From Acidobacteriota bacterium (GTDB lineage Bacteria; Acidobacteriota; Terriglobia; UBA7540): a stretch of 17,089 bases of DNA. The position numbers and the translations under genes are program-made. The DNA lies in contig PMYF01000817.1 in assembly GCA_003171295.1 (NCBI GenBank), forward strand, positions 5,687 through 22,775. Reading direction: 5' to 3'. Of this stretch, positions 1-8,065 are shown in pieces (the first letter of the stretch is position 1; each line of letters opens with the position of its first letter). The notes under the pieces were generated by a model that made no database searches, had not been told where the DNA came from, and worked only from the letters and a program-made list of their open reading frames with translations.

Positions 1-99
1 CCTCCGGTTGCAGGATCATAACCCGGCGGCATCATCGGCTCACTTTTGGACTGGGGGACGTTACGGAGACGGCTGTGAGTTTGGGATTCGTGAGATTGG

Positions 100-125
100 G
101 GGAGGGTGGAACCTTCCACCCTCCC
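100..125 (-). terminator. Strong hairpin downstream of the receptor gene
   Basis: A perfect 12-base inverted repeat (100-111 against 114-125, GGGAGGGTGGAA with its complement) leaves a two-base centre. In practice it folds as a 10-bp GC-rich stem with a six-base loop. It lies about 60 bases past the stop codon of the minus-strand receptor gene, where a terminator is expected. No clear U-run follows on the minus strand, so it may act as an mRNA 3'-end stabiliser or a weak terminator rather than a textbook intrinsic one. The rest of 1-185 shows no gene. Confidence 0.55.
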
Positions 126-185
126 GAAGGGAAACGCTGACAAGCAAATTGATCTGGGCGTCCGCGACCGCCCAGTTGTCGTTCC

Positions 186-3100
186 TCAGAAGGAAAGCCT
201 CAAAGCGAACTGGAGAATCCTCGGATCACTAGCGGACCAGATCTGGCCAAAGTCGGAGTTCGGAACACGGGTACCGGGACTTCCGAAATTGGTGTGATTG
301 AATAGGTTAAAGAACTCCGAGCGGAATTGTATATTGACTGCTTCGGTGACCTTGAAATTCTTATACATGCCCCAATCCACGTCGGCTATCCCTGGACCCC
401 GGAGCATGTTGCGTTTGGCAGTGCCCCACGTCCCTATGGCTGACTCCTGGAAGCAAGCGGTGTTGAACCACATAAGTCGCGGGTCGCTGCCTGCATGGGA
501 AGAGGCATTGCACCCTGGAATGTAGTCCGCATACGGGCGCACGGAAGTGAGACTTTGGCCAGTAGCGGAATAGAGTGCTAAGGGGGTTCCTGAGACAAGA
601 GTCAAGATTCCAGTGGATTGCCACCCCCCTACCACTTGCCGCAGGAAGGCATTTCCGTGAGGAGAGGGCAAGTTCCAATTGAAATTGCCTGCCAAGTGGT
701 GCGTGGCGTCCTGATCCGCAACTGACCATATTTCGTTCCCATCGCCGTGGGGGTTGATTCTTACTCCGTGCGTCGGCGAGTCGCCGCTCAGCAGCGCGTT
801 GTCCATCTGTCTCGACAAGGTGTAGTTGATCTGGAAACCCAAAGTGCGACTTAGCCGCCTTTCCAGGGTTACCAGCAGCGAGTTCAAATTCCCGTGGCCA
901 TCGGAGTCCGCTACATACATCTGTTCGTAGTTTCTGATCGGGCGTCGAGAGTCCATGTTCGCGGTGTTCAGGGTCGACAGCGGGTTGCCCTCGGCATCGT
1001 TGCCGGGGATATAATACGCAGCATTCGCGTCGCGGCTCCGGGTGAGGTTCCCACTGAGCGATCCAACGTATGCCACTCGCAACATCATGGCACGCGGCAA
1101 TTGCCTCTCGACAGTGAGATTGTATTGTGTATTTTTCGCCGTCTGGAAATTCGGATTGAACATGTAACTCGTCACCGGCAGGTCGATCGGCCAAGTACTA
1201 GGAGTGGGAACCGGTATGGGAAACGGGTTAACATGCCCACTGTAAGGGTCCGTGGTGCTAAAGGGGTTCGTGATGTTGACGCCGCCGGTAAAGGGGATCG
1301 AAGTCCCCATCCAGGAAGCTCCCGCATTATTGAGGGCGTCGTGGTATATCCCAACCCCACCTCTGATGCTGGTCTTGCCGTCACCGCCGAGATCGTAGGC
1401 GAAGCCCAAGCGGGGACCAAGCCTACTGATACCCCACTGGTCCCAGAACCCATGCGAAGGGGCCCCGTAATCGCCGTCGTAGAGTGTCCCCGGTGGCATG
1501 TTCGGGTACATGATGGATTGCTGACCTGGTGCGAAGACCACCTGCTCGCCCTCCCTGCTTTTCCAGTTCTGCATAGGTTCGTAACGAGCCCCGAGGATGA
1601 CCGTGAGCTTGCGATTCACGCGCCAAGTGTCCTGCGCGAAAAACATCCTCAAGTATCGGTCCCCGGTCCAGTATGTCGGGCTGACCTGATTGAAACTGGC
1701 CGGCAGGCCAAGCAATAGGTCACCATAGGCAGAGCCCGTCCGATCCGACCCCCAAGAATAAGCTCCGTCTGTGTTCCAGTATTCCGCGTCCAGGTGGTAG
1801 CCCTTGATGATATCCACACCGGCCTTGATTTCGTGGCTGCCTCGAACCACCGCCAGACTGTCCCTGAATTGGAAGTTATGCCGAGACCAGTCCGCTGGCA
1901 TACCGCTCCAGACGCTGAATCCCACGTCCGACCCCATGTTCATAAACTGGGGCCCTGCGTGAGTCACTGGGATCTGCGCCCCCATTTCTGACCAGGTGAA
2001 ACCCGGGATCAGCCCTTGGGCGCTGTTAAACAGCGTACGAGTATAAGACAACGTTAGATGAAAGTCATTGACGACGGTGGGGGAGAAGGTGTGGGTCTCG
2101 CCAAATGTCCATCGGTGAACCGTAAACTGCGTACCCGCACTCAGCGTAATAAAGTTGCTCGGGTCGCCCCCGATGGGAGTCTCATCGTTCTGCATGAAGA
2201 AACTCCCGAACAACCTGTCTTTGGTTCCAAAATTCTGGTCGATCTTCAAGGAATACTCAGGGACCTTTTCCCTGATTTGGGTTTGGAAGATCGAGTGGTT
2301 GCCCTCTGCGTTGGGAAGAGCAAGGAACTTAAACATATTCTGGGTCGCCGGATCCATCCCGCCTGGCTGTCCAACCGCTGGGAGTTGAGTAAGAAGCCTC
2401 GGTCCGTTAGGATTCGCCGGATCTATCGCATTGTACGTCACTCCGTCCCACGGATTGTGAACCTCATCCGGCAGCCCTGTGAGATCGCCGCCCCTTTGCG
2501 CCGCGCTGGGAACTACCATATTTGCCGAGCTCGGCCGCTGACTGAGCCGGGTATCCTGCCAGGAAAAGAAAAAGAATGTCTTGTCTCGCCGGATGGGCCC
2601 TCCGATTGTGGCGCCGAACTGGTTCCGCTTCATGCCGTCATCCGTAAGGGCAAAGAAATTGCGGGCATTCAGCGCGTTGTTACGGATGTATTCGTAGGCG
2701 GTGCCATGGAATTTGTTGGTCCCGGACTTCATGACCATGTTGACCACTCCGCCCGCCTTTTGCCCGTACTGAGCATCGATATTGCTGGTCTGCACGCTGA
2801 ATTCCTGGATGGCATCGGGGTTGGGCGTGGCCATGGAGACCCCGGTCCAGTAGTCATTGTGATCACCGCCATCTAGTTCGTAGTCGGTCTGGTTACCCCG
2901 GGCGCCGGCTACCGCGTATACCTGGACGGAAGGGTTAACGGCCCCGTTTTGCATACCCCCTCCCCCGCTATACTGTACGCCCGCCTGCAGAGCCATGAGT
3001 TGCTGTGTATTCCGGCCATTCAGGGGTAAGTTAGTAACCTGCGACGCTGTAATAACATCCGCGATAGTCCCCGAGCGTGTGTCCACCAAGGAGGCCGTGG

Positions 3101-3500
3101 CTGTAACTTCCACAGTCTCTGCCTTGCTGCCGATTTCCAACTTGATGTCCGCCCGAACCTTCTGGTCAACGTTGAGCACAATGCTGCGCTGCTCGTACGC
3201 CTTGAATCCCGCGTTGCTGCCGGTGAGTGTGTAAACTCCTATCGGGAGACCATCGAACAAGTATTCACCGGAGCTATTCGAAGACGTTGTGCGCTCGATA
3301 GCGGTACCTTCGTTCCTGATTGTCACCGAGGAGCCGGCAATCACCGCCCCACTCGGATCGAGCACCGACCCGAAAATGGTGCCAGTGCTGACGGCATGGC
3401 CCATGATGGGGACCAACAGGACCAGGCCTGTCAGAACGCATAGGTGGCAAACTGTTGCCATAAACCATTCCCGTCCCTTATTAGCAGTCGTTAATTGCAT
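186..3500 (-). CDS. TonB-dependent receptor, carboxypeptidase-regulatory-like (Oar-type)
   Basis: Outer-membrane TonB-dependent transporter of 1,104 residues, probably taking up an oligosaccharide or glycoside. A hydrophobic signal sequence covers about residues 14-36, with a likely cut after Gly-His-Ala (34-36). Residues about 39-130 form a CarboxypepD-regulatory-like beta-sandwich (GTIFGSVLDPSGA near its start; SSGEYLFDGLPIGVYTL in the middle). The plug follows with the NLPLNGRN motif and an 'AIQEFSVQTSNIDAQYG' segment, then a long beta-barrel ending in 'LQFALRLSF'; a terminal Phe is typical of barrel proteins. The ATG is preceded by AGGAGGAGG at good spacing. The length is usual for the large acidobacterial family. 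The gene stands alone, with its own promoter and an operator of the type shared with the other units here. The substrate is inferred from neighbours only. Confidence 0.93.
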   Translation of the reverse strand: MQLTTANKGREWFMATVCHLCVLTGLVLLVPIMGHAVSTGTIFGSVLDPSGAVIAGSSVTIRNEGTAIERTTSSNSSGEYLFDGLPIGVYTLTGSNAGFKAYEQRSIVLNVDQKVRADIKLEIGSKAETVEVTATASLVDTRSGTIADVITASQVTNLPLNGRNTQQLMALQAGVQYSGGGGMQNGAVNPSVQVYAVAGARGNQTDYELDGGDHNDYWTGVSMATPNPDAIQEFSVQTSNIDAQYGQKAGGVVNMVMKSGTNKFHGTAYEYIRNNALNARNFFALTDDGMKRNQFGATIGGPIRRDKTFFFFSWQDTRLSQRPSSANMVVPSAAQRGGDLTGLPDEVHNPWDGVTYNAIDPANPNGPRLLTQLPAVGQPGGMDPATQNMFKFLALPNAEGNHSIFQTQIREKVPEYSLKIDQNFGTKDRLFGSFFMQNDETPIGGDPSNFITLSAGTQFTVHRWTFGETHTFSPTVVNDFHLTLSYTRTLFNSAQGLIPGFTWSEMGAQIPVTHAGPQFMNMGSDVGFSVWSGMPADWSRHNFQFRDSLAVVRGSHEIKAGVDIIKGYHLDAEYWNTDGAYSWGSDRTGSAYGDLLLGLPASFNQVSPTYWTGDRYLRMFFAQDTWRVNRKLTVILGARYEPMQNWKSREGEQVVFAPGQQSIMYPNMPPGTLYDGDYGAPSHGFWDQWGISRLGPRLGFAYDLGGDGKTSIRGGVGIYHDALNNAGASWMGTSIPFTGGVNITNPFSTTDPYSGHVNPFPIPVPTPSTWPIDLPVTSYMFNPNFQTAKNTQYNLTVERQLPRAMMLRVAYVGSLSGNLTRSRDANAAYYIPGNDAEGNPLSTLNTANMDSRRPIRNYEQMYVADSDGHGNLNSLLVTLERRLSRTLGFQINYTLSRQMDNALLSGDSPTHGVRINPHGDGNEIWSVADQDATHHLAGNFNWNLPSPHGNAFLRQVVGGWQSTGILTLVSGTPLALYSATGQSLTSVRPYADYIPGCNASSHAGSDPRLMWFNTACFQESAIGTWGTAKRNMLRGPGIADVDWGMYKNFKVTEAVNIQFRSEFFNLFNHTNFGSPGTRVPNSDFGQIWSASDPRILQFALRLSF

Positions 3501-3674
3501 TTTTTCCTCCTCCTAAATCCCAGACACCCGCTCGCTTGTAGGGGGCAGCGCTGCCGTCTCAATATTCAATAACAGTTGTAAGATTCGCCCTGCTTCGGCG
3601 CGTTCCTGCTGGCACAGCCGTTCATAGAAGTCTTTCCTCTGGTCCTATCCAATCTTTGGATCTGTTCGCGGTCG

Positions 3675-3727
3675 ATGATCGATCTTATGGAGGCCACATT
3701 CATAAAGGAAGAATATCCCTTTGTCAA
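3675..3727 (-). promoter_or_regulatory. Promoter and GntR-type operator of the receptor gene
   Basis: Read on the minus strand, a perfect TTGACA -35 box (3727-3722) is followed by a 17-base spacer and a TATGAA -10 box (3704-3699). Thirteen bases further on lies AGATCGATCA (3685-3676), part of the 11-mer GATCGATCATC. The operator therefore starts just after the predicted transcription start, where a bound repressor would block initiation or early elongation. The leader to the ATG at 3500 is about 190 bases. Box assignments are by eye. Confidence 0.75.
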
Positions 3728-3730
3728 GAG

Positions 3731-3756
3731 TTTTCTTGTCAGGTTTTCTTGTCAGG
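3731..3756. repeat. 13-bp tandem duplication upstream of the receptor promoter
   Basis: TTTTCTTGTCAGG is repeated exactly at 3731-3743 and 3744-3756. It abuts the -35 region of the receptor promoter. On the minus strand each unit reads CCTGACAAGAAAA, so the TGACAA of the -35 box appears three times in a row. It could be a chance slippage duplication, an A-tract UP-like element, or a binding site for a second regulator. Confidence 0.7.
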
Positions 3757-4295
3757 GCAGCCGTTTCGGAATCCTCGGGTGAAAGGCGCGAAGGTGAAGC
3801 GGATAGAGCCCCTTTCGGATGCGGGTAGCGAGGGTATATGAGGGTTGCTCTATTTTCGAGCGCAGTTTGCCGGGGGTGCAGGGCGCAGGCGGGAAACTGG
3901 GATGTGAGCAGACCAGCCGGTCAGAAGGGGGGAGGACGGAAACTAACTGGTGTCGTCGGCATCGGGGCGGGAAAAGCTGAGCTAGAGGAAGTGGCAGAGG
4001 GAGATGGCTTCATAAAGAGGGTGAGTGCCGGGGTGCAGGTCGCGGAGGGCTTCGGGAAAGGCCCCCTCTTGCTCGTCACCATCCTTCTGTCAGTGCGGGA
4101 CCCGCCTTCGCTATGGCGGATCATGCAGATCTATCTGAGGCGGTTGAAAGTTGCGTGCCTCACGACTCACATTGCGAATGAATCCTCAGCATCCCATCTT
4201 TTCCAATTGCCTCGGTTCATTTTCCAACCCCGGGCAACAGATCCCCGCGCAGCCCTGGTTTAGCCTATCGAACGGACGCGGGACATCTCGATTCT
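3757..4295. other. Intergenic stretch without a recognisable gene
   Basis: About 540 bases lie between the receptor promoter and the 3' end of the glycosidase-like gene. Open frames on both strands here are low-complexity (Pro/Ser/Arg-rich or Gly-rich), lack ribosome-binding sites and match no family I recognise. No obvious intrinsic terminator for the glycosidase-like gene is visible. It may be eroded former coding DNA. Confidence 0.5.
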
Positions 4296-6482
4296 TTACC
4301 CTGTGGCAACGCCGCTTGCCGGGATACGCACGGGGGTGCCAATTTTGGACCGGAGCACGCGGTCCCCAACTCTTACTGTAAACTCGTGCCCGGCCACAGA
4401 AATATCCATATTTGACCCTCGCAGCCTCAACCCTTTCAACGACGCTTGCGGAGACCAACTCGGCAGTTTCGGATTAATCGTGATCGTACCATCCATCTCC
4501 AAATTGACCCCGAACATCCCGAAGATGATGCACTGCGCGCCCGCACCCGCGTCAACCGCGTTCTGCAGAGGGGTGTCCTTCCGATACTCAATTTGGTTTG
4601 CGACAAATGAGTCTCCCCAGTATGGAAACCGCTCTCCCCACCACAATGTGCGCTTCAAGAGTTCTTCTGCTTGGGCCGTGTACCCAGCTTGATACAAGAA
4701 TTCGGCTATGCGCGGAGTAAAGGCAACGTAGTTGCCGCCGCCGCCGTTATCGATATCGACCTGGTCGTAAGCTGGATCGTGCTTCGCCATGCTGTGCAGC
4801 CCGTAAGCCGAAAGGAATTCATCGTCGTTCAGATGGCTCACCAACCCTTCCTCTTCCTCCTTGTTGAGTACCTTGCTTCCAATCATCTTGAACATATAGT
4901 TTGTGTATCTCAGTTCCTTCACCCCATTGAGGTACATAAAAAAGAACCACCGGTCTTTGGGGCTCCACAGGGTCTCCTTTAACAGCACCTTAAGAGCCTC
5001 GGCTCGCTCCAGGAGGTGGTCCCAGTTCTTCCCGGCCACCTTTCCGAGTTGCCAGGCTAATTGATAGCTCTTGTACCGCCGTCCGTTGAGATCCGGATAG
5101 AAATTGTCATAACGATACTTAGTCCTCAGTTCCAGATGGTTGTTGCCGGTGCCGTAATCCACCAGAACCGCAGGTTTACTGAGGTCATCCCCGAAATTGG
5201 CGTTGAAGAGCACCCAATCCAAGACGGACTTCCCATTGACAGTTTCGCTGAGGAATCCGGCGTCTCCGGTCGATTGGACGTAGTGATAAATCAACAAAAT
5301 GATCTTCTCTTGATTGACCGGATACCACGGTCCTCCCGCCTCGCCGTCCATCGGGTTGAAGAGAAAGTGTTTGGTGATGTCTATTTTGAGAAACTGCTTT
5401 ATATGTTCCTTGGTTGCGGCCGGATCGTAAAGCGGCAGAAGTTCAGGTACGCCGCCATAGTCCCACAAATACTCGCCCACGCACCCCCCCTTGATTCCGC
5501 CGGTGGAATAGTAGGGGTTCAGCACGAACTCCGGGACCTTCCATTTGTTTATGATAAAACACACTATCGACCGATTGTAGTATTCGACCAAACTGCGGTT
5601 GGAGGCCTCGACTCTCGGCAACTTAGCGAACAGGTCCTTCGTCTCGTCTCGGTAGGCCTGACGCGAGTCCGCAATCTCCTTGGCGGGATTCTTCAAGAGC
5701 TGATCACAGACCCTCCGGCAATCAGTTCTATCGCCCATCGCCACCGCCACGTAATGGGTTGCACGTTGCCCAGGCAACAAGACGACTTCTCCTTCCCAGT
5801 GCGAAGACCAGGGTTCCCATCGCATGTTTTCAAGATCCGTACCCACCGCAATGGCGCCGGCCTCATTCTCCCGTACGACTCGTTTCGGCTCGGAAACGGC
5901 CGTGGTAGTTTTCTTCGTGGTGTTCGGATAACTAAACTCCCAGACCTTAAGGTACTCCAAGCTTCCGAGGAAATTCAGTTGTATGGGTATCTTCTTCTTT
6001 TCGGAGGTCATGTTCTGGAGCGTCAGTTCCAGCAGGCCGCCTCGCACTCCATGCGTCAAACAGGATGTGGTCGACACAGAGATACCGTGCATCACTCCCC
6101 TGCGTGGGACCTCGGTAGGGTGCCATTCATAGCTCTGGGTTGGAACCTTTTCGCCGAAGAGCCTCACCTCCAATAGGAAATCGGAACTGGCATAGGGGGG
6201 AGCGTAGAGCCCGCTGAGGCTGCCGATGTCCCTGTAATTCACCCCCGTAGTGATTAGCCCATTGATGATGCCGAAATGGTCTTCGTCCTTGATATTCCGG
6301 TCGCCCGCCAACATGAACGGGTCGAGAAGGTCGTGCTGTCTGGCTCCTTCCGCAGGAGTTGCTGGCATCCCGGCCGTGGCAGCAGGAGGGCCACTTTGAT
6401 TGGCGCTGATCCCCTTGAGGCTTGGGACAAGGGCGATCGTCCCCATGGTCTTCAATAAGCTCCGGCGTGTATGTTTTGTCAT
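4296..6482 (-). CDS. Tat-exported six-hairpin glycosidase-like protein
   Basis: A 728-residue protein with a twin-arginine signal (TRRSLLK at residues 5-11, then a hydrophobic stretch to about 25), so it is probably exported folded to the periplasm. Residues about 65-260 look like an all-beta N-terminal domain. Residues about 290-660 look like an (alpha/alpha)6 toroid of the six-hairpin glycosidase type, with motifs YLWDYGG (338-344), YGTGNNHLEL (443-452), DIDNGGGGNYV (576-586) and QNAVDAGAGAQC (640-651). A short beta C-terminal domain follows. The acidic residues in these motifs, such as Asp441, Glu451, Asp576 and Asp578, are candidate catalytic residues. The GH family cannot be fixed by eye; a lyase or phosphorylase with the same fold is possible. 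AGGAG lies six bases before the ATG. It has its own promoter and operator and probably processes the substrate of the receptor. Confidence 0.75.
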   Translation of the reverse strand: MTKHTRRSLLKTMGTIALVPSLKGISANQSGPPAATAGMPATPAEGARQHDLLDPFMLAGDRNIKDEDHFGIINGLITTGVNYRDIGSLSGLYAPPYASSDFLLEVRLFGEKVPTQSYEWHPTEVPRRGVMHGISVSTTSCLTHGVRGGLLELTLQNMTSEKKKIPIQLNFLGSLEYLKVWEFSYPNTTKKTTTAVSEPKRVVRENEAGAIAVGTDLENMRWEPWSSHWEGEVVLLPGQRATHYVAVAMGDRTDCRRVCDQLLKNPAKEIADSRQAYRDETKDLFAKLPRVEASNRSLVEYYNRSIVCFIINKWKVPEFVLNPYYSTGGIKGGCVGEYLWDYGGVPELLPLYDPAATKEHIKQFLKIDITKHFLFNPMDGEAGGPWYPVNQEKIILLIYHYVQSTGDAGFLSETVNGKSVLDWVLFNANFGDDLSKPAVLVDYGTGNNHLELRTKYRYDNFYPDLNGRRYKSYQLAWQLGKVAGKNWDHLLERAEALKVLLKETLWSPKDRWFFFMYLNGVKELRYTNYMFKMIGSKVLNKEEEEGLVSHLNDDEFLSAYGLHSMAKHDPAYDQVDIDNGGGGNYVAFTPRIAEFLYQAGYTAQAEELLKRTLWWGERFPYWGDSFVANQIEYRKDTPLQNAVDAGAGAQCIIFGMFGVNLEMDGTITINPKLPSWSPQASLKGLRLRGSNMDISVAGHEFTVRVGDRVLRSKIGTPVRIPASGVATG

Positions 6483-6578
6483 GTGAGGCTCCTGGTTATG
6501 TCTCCTAGCCGCCCTTTACGGGGGACGGATCCCGCGTGCATTGAGAACCAAAACGATCGACAGGGGGGTTAAGGTCGA

Positions 6579-6628
6579 TGATCGATCCTCGCGCGATTCT
6601 TTTTACATGGAGGTTGAATTGTTGTCAA
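6579..6628 (-). promoter_or_regulatory. Promoter and GntR-type operator of the glycosidase-like gene
   Basis: On the minus strand, a perfect TTGACA (6628-6623), a 17-base spacer and a TAAAAA -10 box (6605-6600) are followed, 11 bases later, by GGATCGATCA (6588-6579). The 15 bases GGTCGATGATCGATC on the plus strand (6573-6587) are identical to 3670-3684 at the receptor gene. The -35 context ACTCTTGACAA is also shared with that promoter. The leader to the ATG at 6482 is about 110 bases. Confidence 0.72.
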
Positions 6629-6697
6629 GAGTCGTTAGCACATGATTGTCCGCTACGTGCGGAGTTCGGGTAAAGCTTATTGCGGGAAGGAGGCAGA

Positions 6698-6952
6698 ATG
6701 ACGCGATACCCGGAGGTCGCCTGGGAGCGGGCGATGAAGGTGCAGGATGTGATGCTGCGGGCGATGGCGAAGGCGATTACCTGGTGGCGGTTGCCGGAGA
6801 TCATCGGCATATCGGACCGGGGCCTACGGCGTGGGCAGTGGTGCTATAAGCAATCTGGCTGCGACGAACTGTTCAACCGGCGGCGCGGGGAACCCATTTC
6901 GAAGCGGGTGCCGGTGGAGACGGTCGAAGATCATAACCTCCTGGGTCGATAA
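6698..6952 (+). pseudogene. Transposase N-terminal remnant (helix-turn-helix part)
   Basis: An ATG with an intact GAAGGAGG ribosome-binding site opens a frame (MTRYPEVAWERAMKVQDV, then EIIGISDRGLRR, then NRRRGEPISKRVPVETVE). From memory this matches the N-terminal helix-turn-helix region of a common ISNCY-type transposase. Similarity stops after VETVE near 6926, and the frame closes at 6952 with no DDE domain following. Several conserved positions are also changed (Trp-Arg-Glu-Arg replaced around 'GQWCYKQSG'). The element is dead and lies between the glycosidase-like promoter and the 3' end of the regulator gene. No inverted terminal repeats were found. Confidence 0.7.
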
Positions 6953-7052
6953 GGATCCCCGGATCATAAGTGGAAAGCCCTGGGAACGCGCGCAAGTGAG
7001 GCCGGCATTCATCTCCTGCGGCGGGGCCTGAAATGCGAGAGCGCGCCGGGAC

Positions 7053-7739
7053 TCATTTCTCCTGATTAGATTTCGAGAGGACGTACGCCTCCGTATTTGC
7101 GTACCAGTCGTCAAGGGCACTCAGGAAGCGCTTCCGCGCTAACGCGGGGTCCTTTGCCTTAATCGCTTCCAGAACGGGAAGGTGGGATTGGGCGTCCTGC
7201 AAGAGATCGAATGCTTCACCCGAGTGAATCCGCATGGCGGAAAACGCGTAAATGGGAACGAGAATACGCCGAAGGGCTGTTTCTAAATACTCGTTGTCAG
7301 CGATTGCCCAGATCTTTCCGTGGAAAGAGAAGTCGCACTGCAGAAACTGCTCTCTTTTGTTTGACCGGGCTGTACTCAGCAAATCAACATAGGCTTTTTC
7401 CAGTTCTTTTGCTTGTCCCGGAGTTGCCAAGCGTGCCGCTTGCTCCACTGCAAACCCTTCGAGGACTTTGCGTACGGCGAAAATCTTCTTCCCGGCATCG
7501 TGAGTCAACTTGGTGACGTAAGTCGCCGCGTTGGGTTTCTTGGCCACAAACCCATCGGCCTCAAGGGCGATTAGAGCTTCTCGGACAGCGGTGAGACTCG
7601 TCCCGAATTGACTCGCCAAGCGGCGTTCCACGAGCCTCTCGCCTTCCCTGAGAGTACCGTTGAGGATGGCTTCCTCGATCCGGTCGGCAATCATTCGGCG
7701 CAGGGTCACGGTTTCGAAGGGCTTGAATACAATCTGCAT
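7053..7739 (-). CDS. GntR-family transcriptional regulator, FCD (FadR) subfamily
   Basis: A 228-residue DNA-binding regulator. Residues about 10-75 form the winged helix-turn-helix (RMIADRIEEAILNGTLREGE, then LASQFGTSLTAVREAL, then ALEADGFV). Residues about 85-215 form an all-helical FCD effector domain. Family metal or ligand residues are partly visible: Asp136 and His140 (CDFSFHGKIW) and His186 (SHLPVLEAI). The usual third His, in a 'raHl' position, appears to be Ala208. Members of this family usually respond to sugar acids or other carboxylates, mostly as repressors relieved by the ligand. It sits between the units carrying the shared operator and has a copy upstream of itself, so it is the obvious regulator of the locus and is probably autoregulated. 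A GGAG box lies seven bases before the ATG. Confidence 0.92.
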   Translation of the reverse strand: MQIVFKPFETVTLRRMIADRIEEAILNGTLREGERLVERRLASQFGTSLTAVREALIALEADGFVAKKPNAATYVTKLTHDAGKKIFAVRKVLEGFAVEQAARLATPGQAKELEKAYVDLLSTARSNKREQFLQCDFSFHGKIWAIADNEYLETALRRILVPIYAFSAMRIHSGEAFDLLQDAQSHLPVLEAIKAKDPALARKRFLSALDDWYANTEAYVLSKSNQEK

Positions 7740-7836
7740 TTCTCAACTCCAGAGGGCGGGCGAGGCGCACCGCCTTGTCAATCCATATCTTACGGTCAAG
7801 AGCAGTCTCGCATTCTGATAAACCACACCTTCAGGA

Positions 7837-7876
7837 TGATCGATCAGTTAGCATATCACGTATTATCCTATACCAA
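7837..7876 (-). promoter_or_regulatory. Operator and probable promoter of the regulator gene
   Basis: TGATCGATCA (7846-7837 on the minus strand, perfect palindrome) lies about 100 bases before the regulator's ATG and belongs to the same GATCGATCATC 11-mer. The promoter is less clear than at the other sites. GATAAT (7867-7862) is a reasonable -10 box without a good -35 box. TTGGTA (7876-7871) with TATGCT (7855-7850) has a short 15-base spacer. A copy here implies negative autoregulation. Confidence 0.6.
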
Positions 7877-8046
7877 TCCAGCGCACGTACCGTGCATGCG
7901 AAAATGTTATCCGTGGGGTATCGGCGCGCAATTTGAGAATGTTACCCGTTATGGACGCGGATAACCGCAGGAGTTGATCTTCGAGAAGAGATGATTGGCA
8001 CAGAATTATGATGCTTGACAGGGTGGACCAGAGGGTGTATTTATCC
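7863..8046. repeat. Clustered TTATCC / TTACCC motifs in the divergent control region
   Basis: AATGTTATCCGT (7903-7914) recurs as AATGTTACCCGT (7939-7950), 11 of 12 bases, exactly 36 bases apart. The core GTTATCCG is present again inverted as CGGATAAC (7958-7965). Further TTATCC copies occur at 7863-7868 and at 8041-8046, just after the isomerase -10 box. A small perfect inverted repeat, GCACG-TAC-CGTGC, lies at 7883-7895. These fall between the two divergent operators and may be sites of a second regulator. Confidence 0.4.
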
Positions 8047-8065
8047 CATGCCCGTTGATCGATCA
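8015..8065 (+). promoter_or_regulatory. Promoter and GntR-type operator of the isomerase operon
   Basis: TTGACA (8015-8020), a 17-base spacer and TATTTA (8038-8043) form the promoter. Twelve bases later lies the perfect palindrome TGATCGATCA (8056-8065), extended to GATCGATCATC. The geometry matches the receptor and glycosidase-like promoters. The leader to the chosen isomerase start at 8454 is long, about 400 bases. It should drive the whole forward gene run. Confidence 0.75.

Noticed and set aside
3838..4263. A 141-codon frame in the gap between receptor and glycosidase-like genes
   Set aside because: No convincing ribosome-binding site, no recognisable motif and an abrupt change of composition along its length.
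5061..6176. A 371-codon open frame on the plus strand
   Set aside because: Fully antisense to the glycosidase-like gene, which has a Tat signal, a ribosome-binding site and domain motifs; no motif in the shadow.
6551..6562. AAACGATCGACA as a fifth operator copy
   Set aside because: It shares only CGATCGA with the motif and lacks the GATCGATCATC core; at most a weak secondary half-site.
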